64,000 bases of DNA, from the NCBI RefSeq assembly GCF_029027405.1, contig NZ_CP093396.1, forward strand, positions 1,488,001-1,552,000, written 5' to 3'. The notes below the pieces were generated by a model. That model did no database searches. It saw nothing but the letters and a program-made list of their open reading frames with translations, and had not been told where the DNA came from. A program made the position numbers and the translations under genes. This document shows, in pieces, positions 18,066 through 27,413 of the stretch. The stretch is from Sulfurimonas sp. GTDB lineage: Bacteria; Campylobacterota; Campylobacteria; Campylobacterales; Sulfurimonadaceae. Within the stretch, counting starts at the first letter, position 1; every line of letters begins with the position of its first letter.

Positions 18066-20008
18066 CCAATAGGTGTGCCTGCCTTTTTAGGTTTTTCAGG
18101 TCTAACTAAACATAGACCATCTTCATCTTTAGCAGCAAGAAGCATTCCTTCTGACATCATTCCCATTAATTTCGCTGGTTTTAAGTTTGCTACAACACAA
18201 ACCTGAGTACCAATAAGTGATTCTGCACTATAAAACTCTTTTATTCCAGCAACTACTTGTCTTGGAACATCTTCACCTAAGTCAACTTGTAGTTTTAAAA
18301 GTTTTTTACTTTTAGGAACTTCCTCTGCTTCTATGACAATACCAACTTTCAGAGATGTTTCAAAAAATTGACCTATTTCTATAAGGTTATCCAATTCTAT
18401 CTCTTCTTTCTTTGCCTTCATATCTTCTTTCATTTTATCGTTTGGTTTATCATCTGGCATAGCTTTTGGAGCCTCAGGCATTAAAGGTTCGTCTACTCTA
18501 GGAAAAAGAGGAGAAACTTTTTTAATATTAAATAATTTCAATAGTTTTTTACCTAAAACAAGCTCTTTGTATCTTTCATTATTTATCTTAAAACTAAGTG
18601 CATCTGCTATTATTGCTGTTGTTTTTGGCATAACTGGACTAAGCATTATAGATGCTTTTGCTAAAATATTTGCAACAAGAGCAACAGTAGCCAAAGCCTC
18701 ATCCTTTCTATCTTCCTTCATCTTTACCCAAGGAGCATGCTCTTCAATAGCTTTATTCCCAATAGCAAAAAGTTTCCATAACTCTTCTAAATATCTATGA
18801 GTTTGCATATTTTGCATAAAAGCATCTAGGTTACCGAGTGCTTCATTCATTGCATCTAGTTCTTTTGCATGATATCTTTCAACATCTACACTATCAATTT
18901 TAAAATCAGAATATTTTCCGCTCATGCCTATGATACGATTTAAAAGGTTACCTAAGTCATTGCTAAGTTCTGAGTTTATTCTATCAATAAATGCGCGTTG
19001 AGAAAAATCTCCATCTTGGCCAAATGGAACTTCTCTAAGCATGAAATATCTTAAATTTTCAACGCCATAAGCATCTGAAACCTCTTTTGGAGATATAACA
19101 TTGCCTTTTGATTTACTCATTTTTTCGCCATCTCTAGTCCACCATCCATGAGCACCAATATGCTTAGGAAGAGGTAATCCAAGACTCATCAAAAATGCAG
19201 GCCAATAAATAGCATGAAAACGAAGAATATCTTTACCTACAAAATGTGTAGATGCTGGCCAATATTTCATATCTGCTTCATCTTTTCCATATCCTAAAGC
19301 TGTTATATAGTTCATCAAAGCATCTAGCCAAACATACATAACATGGTTCTTATCATTCATTGATTTTGGTAGCTCAACACCCCATGTAAAAGAGGTACGA
19401 GTAACAGAAAGGTCACGAAGTCCACCTTTTACAAAGTTAATCACTTCATTTGCACGAGAACGAGGAAGAATAAAATCAGGGTTATCTTTGTAATGCTTTA
19501 GCAGCGCATCCTCATATTTAGATAATTTAAAAAAATAACTTTCTTCCTTTACGGTACTGGTAGCTCTACCGCAATCAGGACAAAATTCACCATCTATAAG
19601 TTGTGTTTCTGGGAAAAAAGTTTCACAACTTACGCAGTAGTGACCTTCATAAAAATCTTTATAAATATCGTCTTTAGCGTGCATTACTTCAAAAGCTTTT
19701 TGTACACCTACTTTATGATCTGCATCTGTAGTTCTAATAAATTTATTATAATCTATTTCAAACTCATCCCATAAGTTTTTAAAAGTAGCACTTATCTCAT
19801 CTGCAAATTCTTGAGTAGGTTTATTGTTTTTTTGTGCAGATTCTTCGATTTTCTGACCATGCTCATCTGTTCCAGTTAAAAAATAAGTGTCATACCCTAG
19901 TAGTTTTTCATATCTAGTCATAGTATCAGCAATAAATGTTGTGTAAGCATGCCCAATATGAGCTTCCCCATTAACATAATAAATAGGAGTTGTTATATAT
20001 TTATTCAA
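18062..20008 (-). CDS. metG: Methionyl-tRNA synthetase
   Basis: 648 residues. HIGH motif in EAHIGHAYT, KMSKS in GEKMSKSKGN, and a zinc knuckle with four cysteines (CVSCETFFPE and GEFCPDCG) at residues about 125-145. The C-terminal 100 residues are an EMAP/Trbp111-type tRNA-binding domain beginning SLKVGIVIEAEEVPKSKKLL. A charged linker (KAMPDDKPNDKMKEDMKAKK) separates it from the anticodon domain. Complete and typical. It is followed by the Mur-like gene with a 4-base overlap. Confidence 0.97.
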   Translation of the reverse strand: MNKYITTPIYYVNGEAHIGHAYTTFIADTMTRYEKLLGYDTYFLTGTDEHGQKIEESAQKNNKPTQEFADEISATFKNLWDEFEIDYNKFIRTTDADHKVGVQKAFEVMHAKDDIYKDFYEGHYCVSCETFFPETQLIDGEFCPDCGRATSTVKEESYFFKLSKYEDALLKHYKDNPDFILPRSRANEVINFVKGGLRDLSVTRTSFTWGVELPKSMNDKNHVMYVWLDALMNYITALGYGKDEADMKYWPASTHFVGKDILRFHAIYWPAFLMSLGLPLPKHIGAHGWWTRDGEKMSKSKGNVISPKEVSDAYGVENLRYFMLREVPFGQDGDFSQRAFIDRINSELSNDLGNLLNRIIGMSGKYSDFKIDSVDVERYHAKELDAMNEALGNLDAFMQNMQTHRYLEELWKLFAIGNKAIEEHAPWVKMKEDRKDEALATVALVANILAKASIMLSPVMPKTTAIIADALSFKINNERYKELVLGKKLLKLFNIKKVSPLFPRVDEPLMPEAPKAMPDDKPNDKMKEDMKAKKEEIELDNLIEIGQFFETSLKVGIVIEAEEVPKSKKLLKLQVDLGEDVPRQVVAGIKEFYSAESLIGTQVCVVANLKPAKLMGMMSEGMLLAAKDEDGLCLVRPEKPKKAGTPIG

Positions 20009-20035
20009 AATTATTTTCCTTAATTTTTTTTATTA

Positions 20036-20242
20036 TTAAAATTCGAATCCGCCTGTTTTGCCTTTAGACATGCTGTTATAAACAGACTTTATATAGTCGT
20101 TTCTTAACTTACAAGGCAGATACTCTTCACAAAAACTACAAGTCTTTAAAGCTTTATGCTCTTGACAAGTTTGAATCTCTTTTATCATTTCATCTAGATG
20201 AAGTTCAAACTTATCTGCTTCTTGATTATGCGTTTCTTGCAT
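20036..20242 (-). CDS. Small Cys-containing protein of unknown function
   Basis: 68 residues, soluble. Four cysteines lie in [19 protein letters not shown], a spacing that could bind zinc or an Fe-S cluster, and the C terminus is Gly-rich (GKTGGFEF). It overlaps the end of fbp by 17 bases and precedes metG by 27 bases on the same strand, so it is part of the fbp-metG run. Family not recognised beyond a hypothetical seen in relatives. Confidence 0.65.
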   Translation of the reverse strand: MQETHNQEADKFELHLDEMIKEIQTCQEHKALKTCSFCEEYLPCKLRNDYIKSVYNSMSKGKTGGFEF

Positions 20243-21068
20243 AAACTTCTTTTACTCTAGCTATCTCATACTTTGAACCAAAAAAGCATGGCGAAGTATC
20301 ATGAATGTGCTTGTATCCAAGCTCCATCAAATCGACTTTACCATCGATTGCCTCTCCACCAGCAGTATTATATATAAAAGCAAAAGGGAATACTTCAAAT
20401 AATTTACGAAGTTTTCCACTTGGAACATCACTCGTGGCAGGGTAACTAAATAGACCACCACCTTTAAGTAAAATCTGGTGTAAATCTGGAACCATACCCC
20501 CTGAATATCTAAGACGATAACCTTCGGCAAACAATCCATCAACCATCTCTTTATGGTAGCTTGGCCAATTTTTCTGAGTGCCACCTGGAGCATTTAATTT
20601 GCCTTTTTCATTTAGGCGTATCTCTTTTACAAATTCAAAACTTTCACCTTGAAGTAGATGAAGTTTTGTTTTATTGTGAGCAAAAACCATCTCAACACGA
20701 GGTCCAAAAATAACATAGCAAGAGGCAATCATATTTTTTGCCCCAAAAGCATTTTCATAGATGCCAAAGATAGAACCAACGCTAAGATTTACATCTACCA
20801 AAGAAGAACCATCTAGTGGGTCGTAGGCTATAAAATACTTACCATCTTTATGAAGTAGCATCTCTTTTTCTTTTTCTTCACTTGCAATAGTATGAATAGA
20901 TGCTACTTTTGAAAACTCTTCTTCTATAATCATATCGCATTGAATATCAAGCTGAAGTTGAGTTTCTCCAGATGCATTTGCTTGTTGAGAATATCCTATA
21001 TCCTTTACATCAATAGCTTTTTTAATTCTTTTTGCAGTTTTTTGAATCGCTTCAAATATATCAGTCAT
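20226..21068 (-). CDS. fbp: Class I fructose-1,6-bisphosphatase
   Basis: 280 residues, slightly shorter than E. coli Fbp (332). The metal and substrate motif [10 protein letters not shown] is present, as are VGSIFGIYE and [14 protein letters not shown]. It hydrolyses fructose-1,6-bisphosphate to fructose-6-phosphate, the key gluconeogenic step, which an autotroph using reductive carbon fixation needs to make sugars. Located directly after mobB with no gap. Confidence 0.95.
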   Translation of the reverse strand: MTDIFEAIQKTAKRIKKAIDVKDIGYSQQANASGETQLQLDIQCDMIIEEEFSKVASIHTIASEEKEKEMLLHKDGKYFIAYDPLDGSSLVDVNLSVGSIFGIYENAFGAKNMIASCYVIFGPRVEMVFAHNKTKLHLLQGESFEFVKEIRLNEKGKLNAPGGTQKNWPSYHKEMVDGLFAEGYRLRYSGGMVPDLHQILLKGGGLFSYPATSDVPSGKLRKLFEVFPFAFIYNTAGGEAIDGKVDLMELGYKHIHDTSPCFFGSKYEIARVKEVYARNA

Positions 21069-21572
21069 TTATACTTCCTTCGCATTTTTTAGTATCCAAG
21101 ATATAACATCTTCACAATTATTTAAGTCTAATATATCAACATTACTTGGTATGTCATACTCAGCTGTATAAATGCTATCATCAATTGCTAAAGCATTCAT
21201 ATATGGAAAATAATCACTATCTAATCTATCTCTAAATATACTAATTCGTGGTAAAGCTAAAGTTTTCAATCCTTCAACCAACAATATATCAAACTTATCA
21301 AATAAACGAATCATTTCATCTAAATCTTTGTTTCTTTTTGAAAAGTAAGTTGTTCTAGCAGGGGAGGTTACAATTACCTCGGCTCCTGTATCAGAAAATT
21401 TATAACTATCTTTACCAACCACATCAAAACTTGCCTTATCGCTAGGATCATGCTTTATTATAGCTACTTCTTTTTTATACTCATGGATTAATTTTCTTGC
21501 TACTTTTAATATAAGAGTAGTTTTTCCACTATTTGAGGGACCTGTAAATGCTACTGCTAATCTTTTTTTCAA
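21069..21572 (-). CDS. mobB: Molybdopterin-guanine dinucleotide biosynthesis protein MobB
   Basis: 167 residues, a P-loop GTPase-like protein. Walker A is FTGPSNSGKTTL at the N terminus; IIKHDPSDKASFD and LLVEGLKTLALPRI are typical MobB blocks. It supports insertion of the molybdenum cofactor dinucleotide used by enzymes such as nitrate reductase or formate dehydrogenase. Ends one base before the fbp start on the same strand. No mobA is adjacent. Confidence 0.92.
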   Translation of the reverse strand: MKKRLAVAFTGPSNSGKTTLILKVARKLIHEYKKEVAIIKHDPSDKASFDVVGKDSYKFSDTGAEVIVTSPARTTYFSKRNKDLDEMIRLFDKFDILLVEGLKTLALPRISIFRDRLDSDYFPYMNALAIDDSIYTAEYDIPSNVDILDLNNCEDVISWILKNAKEV

Positions 21573-21661
21573 TTTTATATCTTTAATATTTATTTATCTA
21601 AATTTTTAGTGATTATACAAAATACTCATTAAAAACTTGTTTAATAAGCTATAATTCTTCA

Positions 21662-22156
21662 ATGAAATATATTTTAACATTAACAATCTTTTTTCTACTC
21701 TTTACTGGATGCGCAGACAAAAATGCTTTCTCTAAGTTTAATATGCAAAAAGAACAAGAATTAAGTGCATCAAATTCTCAAAGTTCCAAAATAAAGACTG
21801 CTCAAAAAATAGATGGAATAGTATCTGCAATATACCTAAACAATGTCTATCCAAACACTTATACTTCAAATGAATATTTTTATATTTATTTATATTTAAA
21901 AAATGAAAAAGAGATGTATGACCCAACCAGCGTAGACGATATCAATTTAACCATAAGATTGAATAATAAACTACCAATAAAGGTTGAAAAATTAACCAAT
22001 AAAAATAAATTTTCTCATCTATCTTCTGTTGAAAATGAGTGGAGAAGGTACTATCTTTTAGCATTTAAAAAAGATAAAAATAATGCACTTAACCTTGTTC
22101 TCGAAAGCGGTCAGTCATTTTCGGGTAAGTTAGCATTTCAAAAAGATGAACAATAG
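21662..22156 (+). CDS. Small lipoprotein of unknown function
   Basis: 164 residues. Signal peptide with lipobox FTGC (Cys17). The mature protein has a beta-sheet-like pattern (NEYFYIYLYLKNEKEMYD, DINLTIRLNNKLPIKVEKL, WRRYYLLAFKKD), as in immunoglobulin-like envelope proteins. No catalytic motif. A divergent single gene facing mobB; its 3' end overlaps the convergent transglycosylase gene by 68 bases. Function unknown. Confidence 0.75.
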   Translation: MKYILTLTIFFLLFTGCADKNAFSKFNMQKEQELSASNSQSSKIKTAQKIDGIVSAIYLNNVYPNTYTSNEYFYIYLYLKNEKEMYDPTSVDDINLTIRLNNKLPIKVEKLTNKNKFSHLSSVENEWRRYYLLAFKKDKNNALNLVLESGQSFSGKLAFQKDEQ

Positions 22157-23708
22157 AGACTTCTTCTCCTAAAACTTTTTTGTACATCACATAGTTTGCT
22201 AAAACTTTTTTACCATATTCTCTACTTTCACTATTAGACATCATTTCCATACTTAAAAAAGGCTCATATGCACCAGTGTTAAAATTGCCTTTCATTAAGT
22301 GCCTTCTAAAAAAACCCATTCCTCCATTGTAAGCATATGCCATAAAAAGAGGATGATATAGAGATTTTTGCATCCATTGAAGGTGGTTTAGTGCATAATA
22401 AATATTATTTTTTGGAATAAACATTTCATCATAATTTTTTATTGGTTTTTTTATATTTTTACTTATCGCATCTGTAACAAAAGGCATTATTTGCATTAAA
22501 CCAAGAGCGTAAGAACGAGATAAAGCAGCTGGTATTAGTTGGCTTTCTTGACGCATTATTGCATAAACTAAAGCTTTTTTATCGGTAGTAACTTCTCTTA
22601 AGTATCTATCATAAGGCATCACATAACCATGTATATTTAAACCATAAGCTTTTTCTAAAATCAAAGTTTGAACAGGAATCATTTCTTGTTCCATATACTT
22701 TCTCGATAATTTATATAGTTCATCTTTTGGTGTTTTATTTATATCTTCTAATATTTTAGACCATTCAAATGGATTTTGTAAGTCTCTTTTATTTTTATTA
22801 TCATTTATTTCTACTACACTAAAGTAATTTGAAAAACTTTTTTTTGTAATCTCACTTGCATAAAGAGTATATATATTTATATCTCCACTAAGCATTAAGC
22901 TATCTAAATATTTTGTATTTTTTGTTACTTTATACATCCAAAAATAATTTTTATCTCTATCTATTTTTCTTTTAGCTTTTAACATTGATATATTAAAGTG
23001 ATGCATGGCATAACTCTCATTGTTGTGTTTTAGATGATTTAAAGCTAAGTAAAAGTTACTTTTTGAATTAAGATTCTCACCTTCAAGATTCAATAATGAT
23101 AACTGAAGTCTATTTAAACGATTATCGTGCGTAACAATTTTTATTAATGTTGAAATTTTCCAACAAGAAGAAAGTTTATTTACAAACTCCCCAGTTAAAT
23201 ACAGGTTTAAATGTTTTCTTCTATGTTTTCTAGTTGTGCTTATAAAAAGTGTTAAAATAGCACTACTACTATATTTTTCATATGCTTGTTGAGAGAAGGG
23301 CTCATTTTGAATTTTTAATAATTCTTTTCTTGATTTTGATAATTCTTTTCTTGATAATCTATCTCTTTGCGTATTACTTAAATATAAAGTTTTGTATGGA
23401 GAAAAAGCCAATGCTAAACATTTTTTATCTTTTATAGACAATAAGTCATTTCTTTTTATACAATAAATTTCTCTCTTAATACTTTTCTTATCTGTTTTTT
23501 TTGCATAAAGAAGAAGTAACTTTCTACTTTTTCCTTTAACTTGAGAGTAAGCTTTATCAGCCTGAGAAGGAGTGATGTCTTGCTTTAAATATTGCCATAT
23601 CATAAAGTTTTTAGCACGGCTTGGTGGTTTAGAGTTGATATTTTGCAGGGTAATACTGGCATCTATAGATGCCAGTATTACACAAAGTAATAATAAAAAC
23701 TTCATCAT
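22089..23708 (-). CDS. slt: Soluble lytic murein transglycosylase (Slt family)
   Basis: 539 residues. Residues 1-16 are a signal peptide. A long alpha-helical N-terminal part of about 350 residues corresponds to the doughnut-shaped superhelix of Slt70. The C-terminal SLT domain has the catalytic Glu in YAIMRQESQLIPAALSRS, then GLMQIMPFVT and AYNGGMG. It cleaves glycan strands forming 1,6-anhydroMurNAc. It begins 13 bases after yggT on the same strand. Its last 68 bases overlap the convergent lipoprotein gene. Confidence 0.93.
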   Translation of the reverse strand: MMKFLLLLCVILASIDASITLQNINSKPPSRAKNFMIWQYLKQDITPSQADKAYSQVKGKSRKLLLLYAKKTDKKSIKREIYCIKRNDLLSIKDKKCLALAFSPYKTLYLSNTQRDRLSRKELSKSRKELLKIQNEPFSQQAYEKYSSSAILTLFISTTRKHRRKHLNLYLTGEFVNKLSSCWKISTLIKIVTHDNRLNRLQLSLLNLEGENLNSKSNFYLALNHLKHNNESYAMHHFNISMLKAKRKIDRDKNYFWMYKVTKNTKYLDSLMLSGDINIYTLYASEITKKSFSNYFSVVEINDNKNKRDLQNPFEWSKILEDINKTPKDELYKLSRKYMEQEMIPVQTLILEKAYGLNIHGYVMPYDRYLREVTTDKKALVYAIMRQESQLIPAALSRSYALGLMQIMPFVTDAISKNIKKPIKNYDEMFIPKNNIYYALNHLQWMQKSLYHPLFMAYAYNGGMGFFRRHLMKGNFNTGAYEPFLSMEMMSNSESREYGKKVLANYVMYKKVLGEEVSIVHLFEMLTYPKMTDRFREQG

Positions 23709-23721
23709 TAAATAACAGTTG

Positions 23722-24021
23722 CTACAAAGAAGAAGCTATTAATGCAAAAATATAGTCCATTAAAATCACTACAACGTTTAAGCCTATAATTATTATTAAA
23801 GGTGCTAAATCTATGCCATTCATTATATTAGTATTAACAAATTTACGCACAAAAACATACGCAGGGTTTGTTATTCTATATAAAAATTGAATAACTGGAT
23901 TGTAAGGGTCTGGATTAACAAAGCTAAGCAATGCCGCTATTATTATCACCCAAATATACATCTCTATTATACCCGTAAACAGACCGCCAAGTTTTAAAAT
24001 TGTTACGCCTAAAGAACTCAT
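23722..24021 (-). CDS. YggT family membrane protein
   Basis: 99 residues with two hydrophobic segments (about 18-38 and 72-95) and the family motif LSFVNPDPYNPVIQFLYRIT followed by P in TNPAYVFVRKF. YggT proteins are small inner-membrane proteins linked with osmotic stress or division by neighbourhood; function is not established. Overlaps gltX by 4 bases, so translationally coupled. Confidence 0.88.
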   Translation of the reverse strand: MSSLGVTILKLGGLFTGIIEMYIWVIIIAALLSFVNPDPYNPVIQFLYRITNPAYVFVRKFVNTNIMNGIDLAPLIIIIGLNVVVILMDYIFALIASSL

Positions 24022-25316
24022 TTTATAATTTCTCCTATATAGTTTTTAATATATTTGTATACATCAGCAATATCTGGACCATCTTCTGTACCCGTAAGCA
24101 AATATTTTAATGGTTTAAGTAAAGTTTCATCTCTAAATCTAGAATTTTGTACAATATACTTTTTAAATTCACTATATTCTTCAAAGTACGGAGCATTTTT
24201 GATAATTGTAGATAATATTTTTGCAGGCTCAATAAATTCTTCTGGAATATTTTTTGTAGAAAAAATTAGTTCTATTTTAGATTTTAGCTCTTTTGTAGTG
24301 CTGGTATCTTCCAAATAGGCTTTAGCAAGCTTACCTATATCAGCATCTGCAAAACCAACATACCTAGAAAGTTCTGTATCGTCTAAATTTTTTAAATGTT
24401 CTTTGTTTATATGTTTTAATAAATTTATGCTAAAGCGAGAAGGGGACTTCGATATGTTTTCAAGATTAAACCACTCAACAGCCTCTTTGGTATCAAAAAC
24501 CTTTTGCGGAGTTTTATTTCCTATTAATATTAAATAATTTGAAATAGCAGATGGTAGGTAGCCTTCTTCAAGCAACCATTTAACGCTAAATTCATCTTCT
24601 TTATTACTCATTTTTTCACCACTATCATTTAAAATAATTGGTAAATGAGCGTATTGTATATTTTTTTCATAGCCAAGTAAACTTCTTATATGCTCTTGTT
24701 TTGGTGTATTGCTCATGTAATCTTCACTTCTTATAACTATTGAAATATCACTTAACATGTCATCAACAGCACAAGCAAAATCATATGTTGGTACTTTATC
24801 TTGGCTCATTATTTTAAAACTATCTACGGCATCTGGATTAAAATTAACATCACTTTTTATGCAATCTTTTACAGTAATTGTTTCATTTGGTCTTTTTATT
24901 CTAATTGTAAAAGGGTTAATATTGTCGATTACTAGTTCAGCGGGTAAGTTACGACAAGCATCATCATATCTATATATTTTTTTATTCTTTTTAGCTTCTT
25001 CTCGTTTTTTTTCAAGCCATTCTCCTGAACAAAAACAACTAAAGGCTTTTTTCTCATGTATAAGCTGTAGTGCCATTGCTGAGTGAAAACGAACACTTTC
25101 TGTCTGGTAGATAACTTGAGAGTACTCTATACCAAAAAGAGAAAGAAGTTCTAATATTTCCTTGTCTTTTCCATCTACGTTTCTTTCTTTATCTATGTCT
25201 TCTATACGAATAATAAAGTCTTCATTTTTTTGTTTTGATACTACGTAGTTGAGTAGGGCAACTCGAAGATTGCCTATGTGCATATCACCAACTGGACTAG
25301 GTGCAAATCTTAGCAT
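24018..25316 (-). CDS. gltX: Glutamyl-tRNA synthetase (one of the two-copy GltX type)
   Basis: 432 residues. The HIGH motif reads GDMHIGNLRVALLN; the KMSKS equivalent reads GEKMSNKEDEFSV, a variant loop. Catalytic-domain marks RIEDIDKERN and YDFACAVDDMLSDIS are present. Campylobacterota usually carry two GltX, one charging tRNA-Glu and one charging tRNA-Gln for later amidation. Which one this is cannot be told from the sequence alone. First gene of gltX-yggT-slt. Confidence 0.92.
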   Translation of the reverse strand: MLRFAPSPVGDMHIGNLRVALLNYVVSKQKNEDFIIRIEDIDKERNVDGKDKEILELLSLFGIEYSQVIYQTESVRFHSAMALQLIHEKKAFSCFCSGEWLEKKREEAKKNKKIYRYDDACRNLPAELVIDNINPFTIRIKRPNETITVKDCIKSDVNFNPDAVDSFKIMSQDKVPTYDFACAVDDMLSDISIVIRSEDYMSNTPKQEHIRSLLGYEKNIQYAHLPIILNDSGEKMSNKEDEFSVKWLLEEGYLPSAISNYLILIGNKTPQKVFDTKEAVEWFNLENISKSPSRFSINLLKHINKEHLKNLDDTELSRYVGFADADIGKLAKAYLEDTSTTKELKSKIELIFSTKNIPEEFIEPAKILSTIIKNAPYFEEYSEFKKYIVQNSRFRDETLLKPLKYLLTGTEDGPDIADVYKYIKNYIGEIIK

Positions 25317-25404
25317 TAAAATTCCTAAATTATTTTTTAAAATTTTAACAAAATTTTACTTAGTTAAGGCATATTAAATAGATTAAAATGCACATTTTTT
25401 TTAA

Positions 25405-26235
25405 TTAACTCATCTTTGCACTAATCTGTCTGTTCTCATAATAACACATTATCTTTTTATCTTCAAAAATTATATGATTTATTAACCATATATCGATATA
25501 GGTAAGTAGCTCTTTCTCAAATTCAAGAAGAGTCATTGAAGCAATATTAACTATCAATCCATTTATTTGATTTATAATATTTTGATGTAATATTTTGTGC
25601 TCTTCAAGTCCAGGATATTCTATAGATTTCATAAAATCTTCTTCATGGTCAAAATGCTTTTTCATATAATTATTTAGATCTATAATAATTTGTCTAATAT
25701 GAACTTTGAGATCTGAATCATTTTTAAACTTTAAAGCTTTTAGAGCAATTTTAAAAAGTCCTTGATGCTCTTCATCTATCATTTCTATATTCAATTTATA
25801 ATCATTCTTCCAAGTAAACATAGCCCGAAGACCAAGTTTATTTCGTTTGAAGTGTTGTAATTTTTTATCTTCAATAATAATGTGCTGCACTAGCCCATTC
25901 TTAACGAAGTCGCATATTAATTCATAAGTTCTATCCTGAGAATTTTTAGACATATCAAGTACAATCTGATTTAAAGATTCAACTATCTGTTTATGAATAC
26001 TAATATGCTCTGCAAGCTTCTCGTATTCTAATTCACGCATATAAATCTCTTCACTTCTAAAATGAAACTTAGTATATTTAACCAGTGTTTTTACAGCTAA
26101 TTCAAGTTGATTTTTATTATCTTTACACTCTTCAATCACTACAGCCAACTCAAACAATTTTTTATGCTCAGAATCAATTTTACTATCACCTAGAGAGTAA
26201 ACATTCATCCATTCCATAGTATCACAACCATTCAT
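25405..26235 (-). CDS. Tandem bacteriohemerythrin
   Basis: 276 residues containing two hemerythrin domains. The first (about 8-125) begins MEWMNVYSLGDSKIDSEHKK, with further iron ligands in FHFRSEEIYM, HISIHKQIV and HIIIEDKKL. The second (about 138-265) begins FTWKNDYKLNIEMIDEEHQG with KHFDHEEDFM, EHKILHQNI and HIIFEDKK. Both diiron sites appear complete. Such proteins bind O2 or NO and may deliver or sense oxygen in microaerophiles. The start has GGAGG seven bases upstream. Single-gene unit. Confidence 0.92.
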   Translation of the reverse strand: MNGCDTMEWMNVYSLGDSKIDSEHKKLFELAVVIEECKDNKNQLELAVKTLVKYTKFHFRSEEIYMRELEYEKLAEHISIHKQIVESLNQIVLDMSKNSQDRTYELICDFVKNGLVQHIIIEDKKLQHFKRNKLGLRAMFTWKNDYKLNIEMIDEEHQGLFKIALKALKFKNDSDLKVHIRQIIIDLNNYMKKHFDHEEDFMKSIEYPGLEEHKILHQNIINQINGLIVNIASMTLLEFEKELLTYIDIWLINHIIFEDKKIMCYYENRQISAKMS

Positions 26236-26529
26236 ATTAGGCCTCCATATTAAATTACAAAGTATAATATAGTAGTTTTGCTTAAAAAATATGTATGCTG
26301 TAGAATAACATTAATTAATAACACCAATTTTAAAAATAGAGGATTAACCGACAATCTATTTCAACGAAGTCGCATTAAATATAACAGTCACCTAGAGATA
26401 AAGATACTACACTACAGCTTTAATTAAAGCAGGTTGAATTGGCGTCACAAAACTCCATAGATGTAAAAGTTGCACTTTATTATTAGAATAGGCGTTGTTT
26501 GGGAGGTGCATAGAATAGGCGCTTAAGTG
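26236..26529 (-). other. Gene-free stretch upstream of the hemerythrin gene
   Basis: No convincing open frame or RNA on either strand. It must hold the hemerythrin promoter and the downstream trailer of tRNA-Glu. An 11-base direct repeat TAGAATAGGCG occurs at 26484-26494 and 26511-26521, spaced 27 bases, just downstream of the tRNA. Significance unknown. Confidence 0.4.
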
Positions 26530-26604
26530 TGGTGACCCCGAGGAGAATTGAACTCCTGTAACATGGATGAAAACCATGGATCCTAACCGCTAGACGACGG
26601 GGCC
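26530..26604 (-). tRNA. tRNA-Glu (anticodon TTC)
   Basis: 75 bases with encoded CCA. Acceptor stem GGCCCCG pairs with CGGGGTC (one G-T). The D arm contains TCTAGCGGTTAGGA, the anticodon stem-loop is CATGG-TTTTCAT-CCATG with TTC as anticodon, and the T arm is AGGAGTTCAATTCTCCT. Matches the glutamate tRNA of Campylobacterota. It stands alone, away from rRNA. Confidence 0.96.
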
Positions 26605-26686
26605 ACATATGTGTGAGCCGAAATTATATTGATTTATATCTTAATAAATCATAAAATAATAACGACTATGAAAATATTTACTTTAT

Positions 26687-27232
26687 TTATTCGTAAAAAC
26701 CTCTAAGAGCTCTAATAATAACAGCATTCTTAGAGATACTCTCTGCTTTTGCGTTATCATTTACTAAATCATATAAATCTAAAGGAAGAGAAATAGAGAA
26801 AGTTTTTGTTTCAATTTTTCTTTTTTTAGTAATCATTGATATAACGCTTGTTAAAAGTTCAATAATTTTTTTAGTATCAATAGGTTTTTGAACAAAGCTA
26901 TTAACTCCTATTTCAATTGATTCTGAGATTTTTTCGATGTCATTACTAGCAGAAATAACTATAATAATTTGATTTGGATTAATTTCACGAATCTTACGCG
27001 AAAGCTCGATACCATCCATTCCTGACATAATGATGTCTACAAACACAACATCTGGTTTTGCCTTATTATAAGTAGCTAATGCTTCTTCGCCATTAAAACA
27101 TGAATAAACATCAGAAAAAAAGTTTTTAAATGTAGAACTTAAAAGTTCGTTTGTTACTTTTTCATCTTCTACTATCATTGCTGTTAGTTTTTTAGTATGT
27201 TCCGTTAGTTGAACTAAATCTATATTTGCCAT
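26687..27232 (-). CDS. Response regulator: receiver domain fused to ribbon-helix-helix domain
   Basis: 181 residues from the ATG at 27232, which has AAGG upstream; an in-frame ATG at 27265 would add 11 residues and is less likely. Residues about 15-135 are a CheY-like receiver: acidic pair in VEDEK, phosphoacceptor Asp in VFVDIIMSGMDG, Ser in IVISAS, Lys in VQKPID. Residues about 142-181 (TFSISLPLDLYDLVNDNAK, then SKNAVIIRALRGFYE) fit a CopG/MetJ ribbon-helix-helix. A basic KKRKIETK linker joins them. Probably a phosphorylation-controlled DNA-binding regulator; no kinase is adjacent. Receiver-RHH architecture is rare compared with receiver-HTH. Confidence 0.85.
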   Translation of the reverse strand: MANIDLVQLTEHTKKLTAMIVEDEKVTNELLSSTFKNFFSDVYSCFNGEEALATYNKAKPDVVFVDIIMSGMDGIELSRKIREINPNQIIIVISASNDIEKISESIEIGVNSFVQKPIDTKKIIELLTSVISMITKKRKIETKTFSISLPLDLYDLVNDNAKAESISKNAVIIRALRGFYE

Positions 27233-27413
27233 TTTGATACCTTTTTTGTAAATTAATACTGACATTATATAGATATTTTGGTAACAAATGAAATGACTAT
27301 TCTATAAAAAGATACAACGATGTGATACATGTACCTAAAAATAGGCTTTTAGAAGTCGTTAAAGTTACTGTTTAAAATTATTAATTTGAAGCTGTTAAAA
27401 ATAGAACAAACAA

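Noticed and set aside
25903-26375. 13-base repeat AACGAAGTCGCAT at 25903 and 26363
   Set aside because: One copy is within the hemerythrin coding region; pairs of 13-mers are expected by chance in 64 kb of AT-rich DNA.
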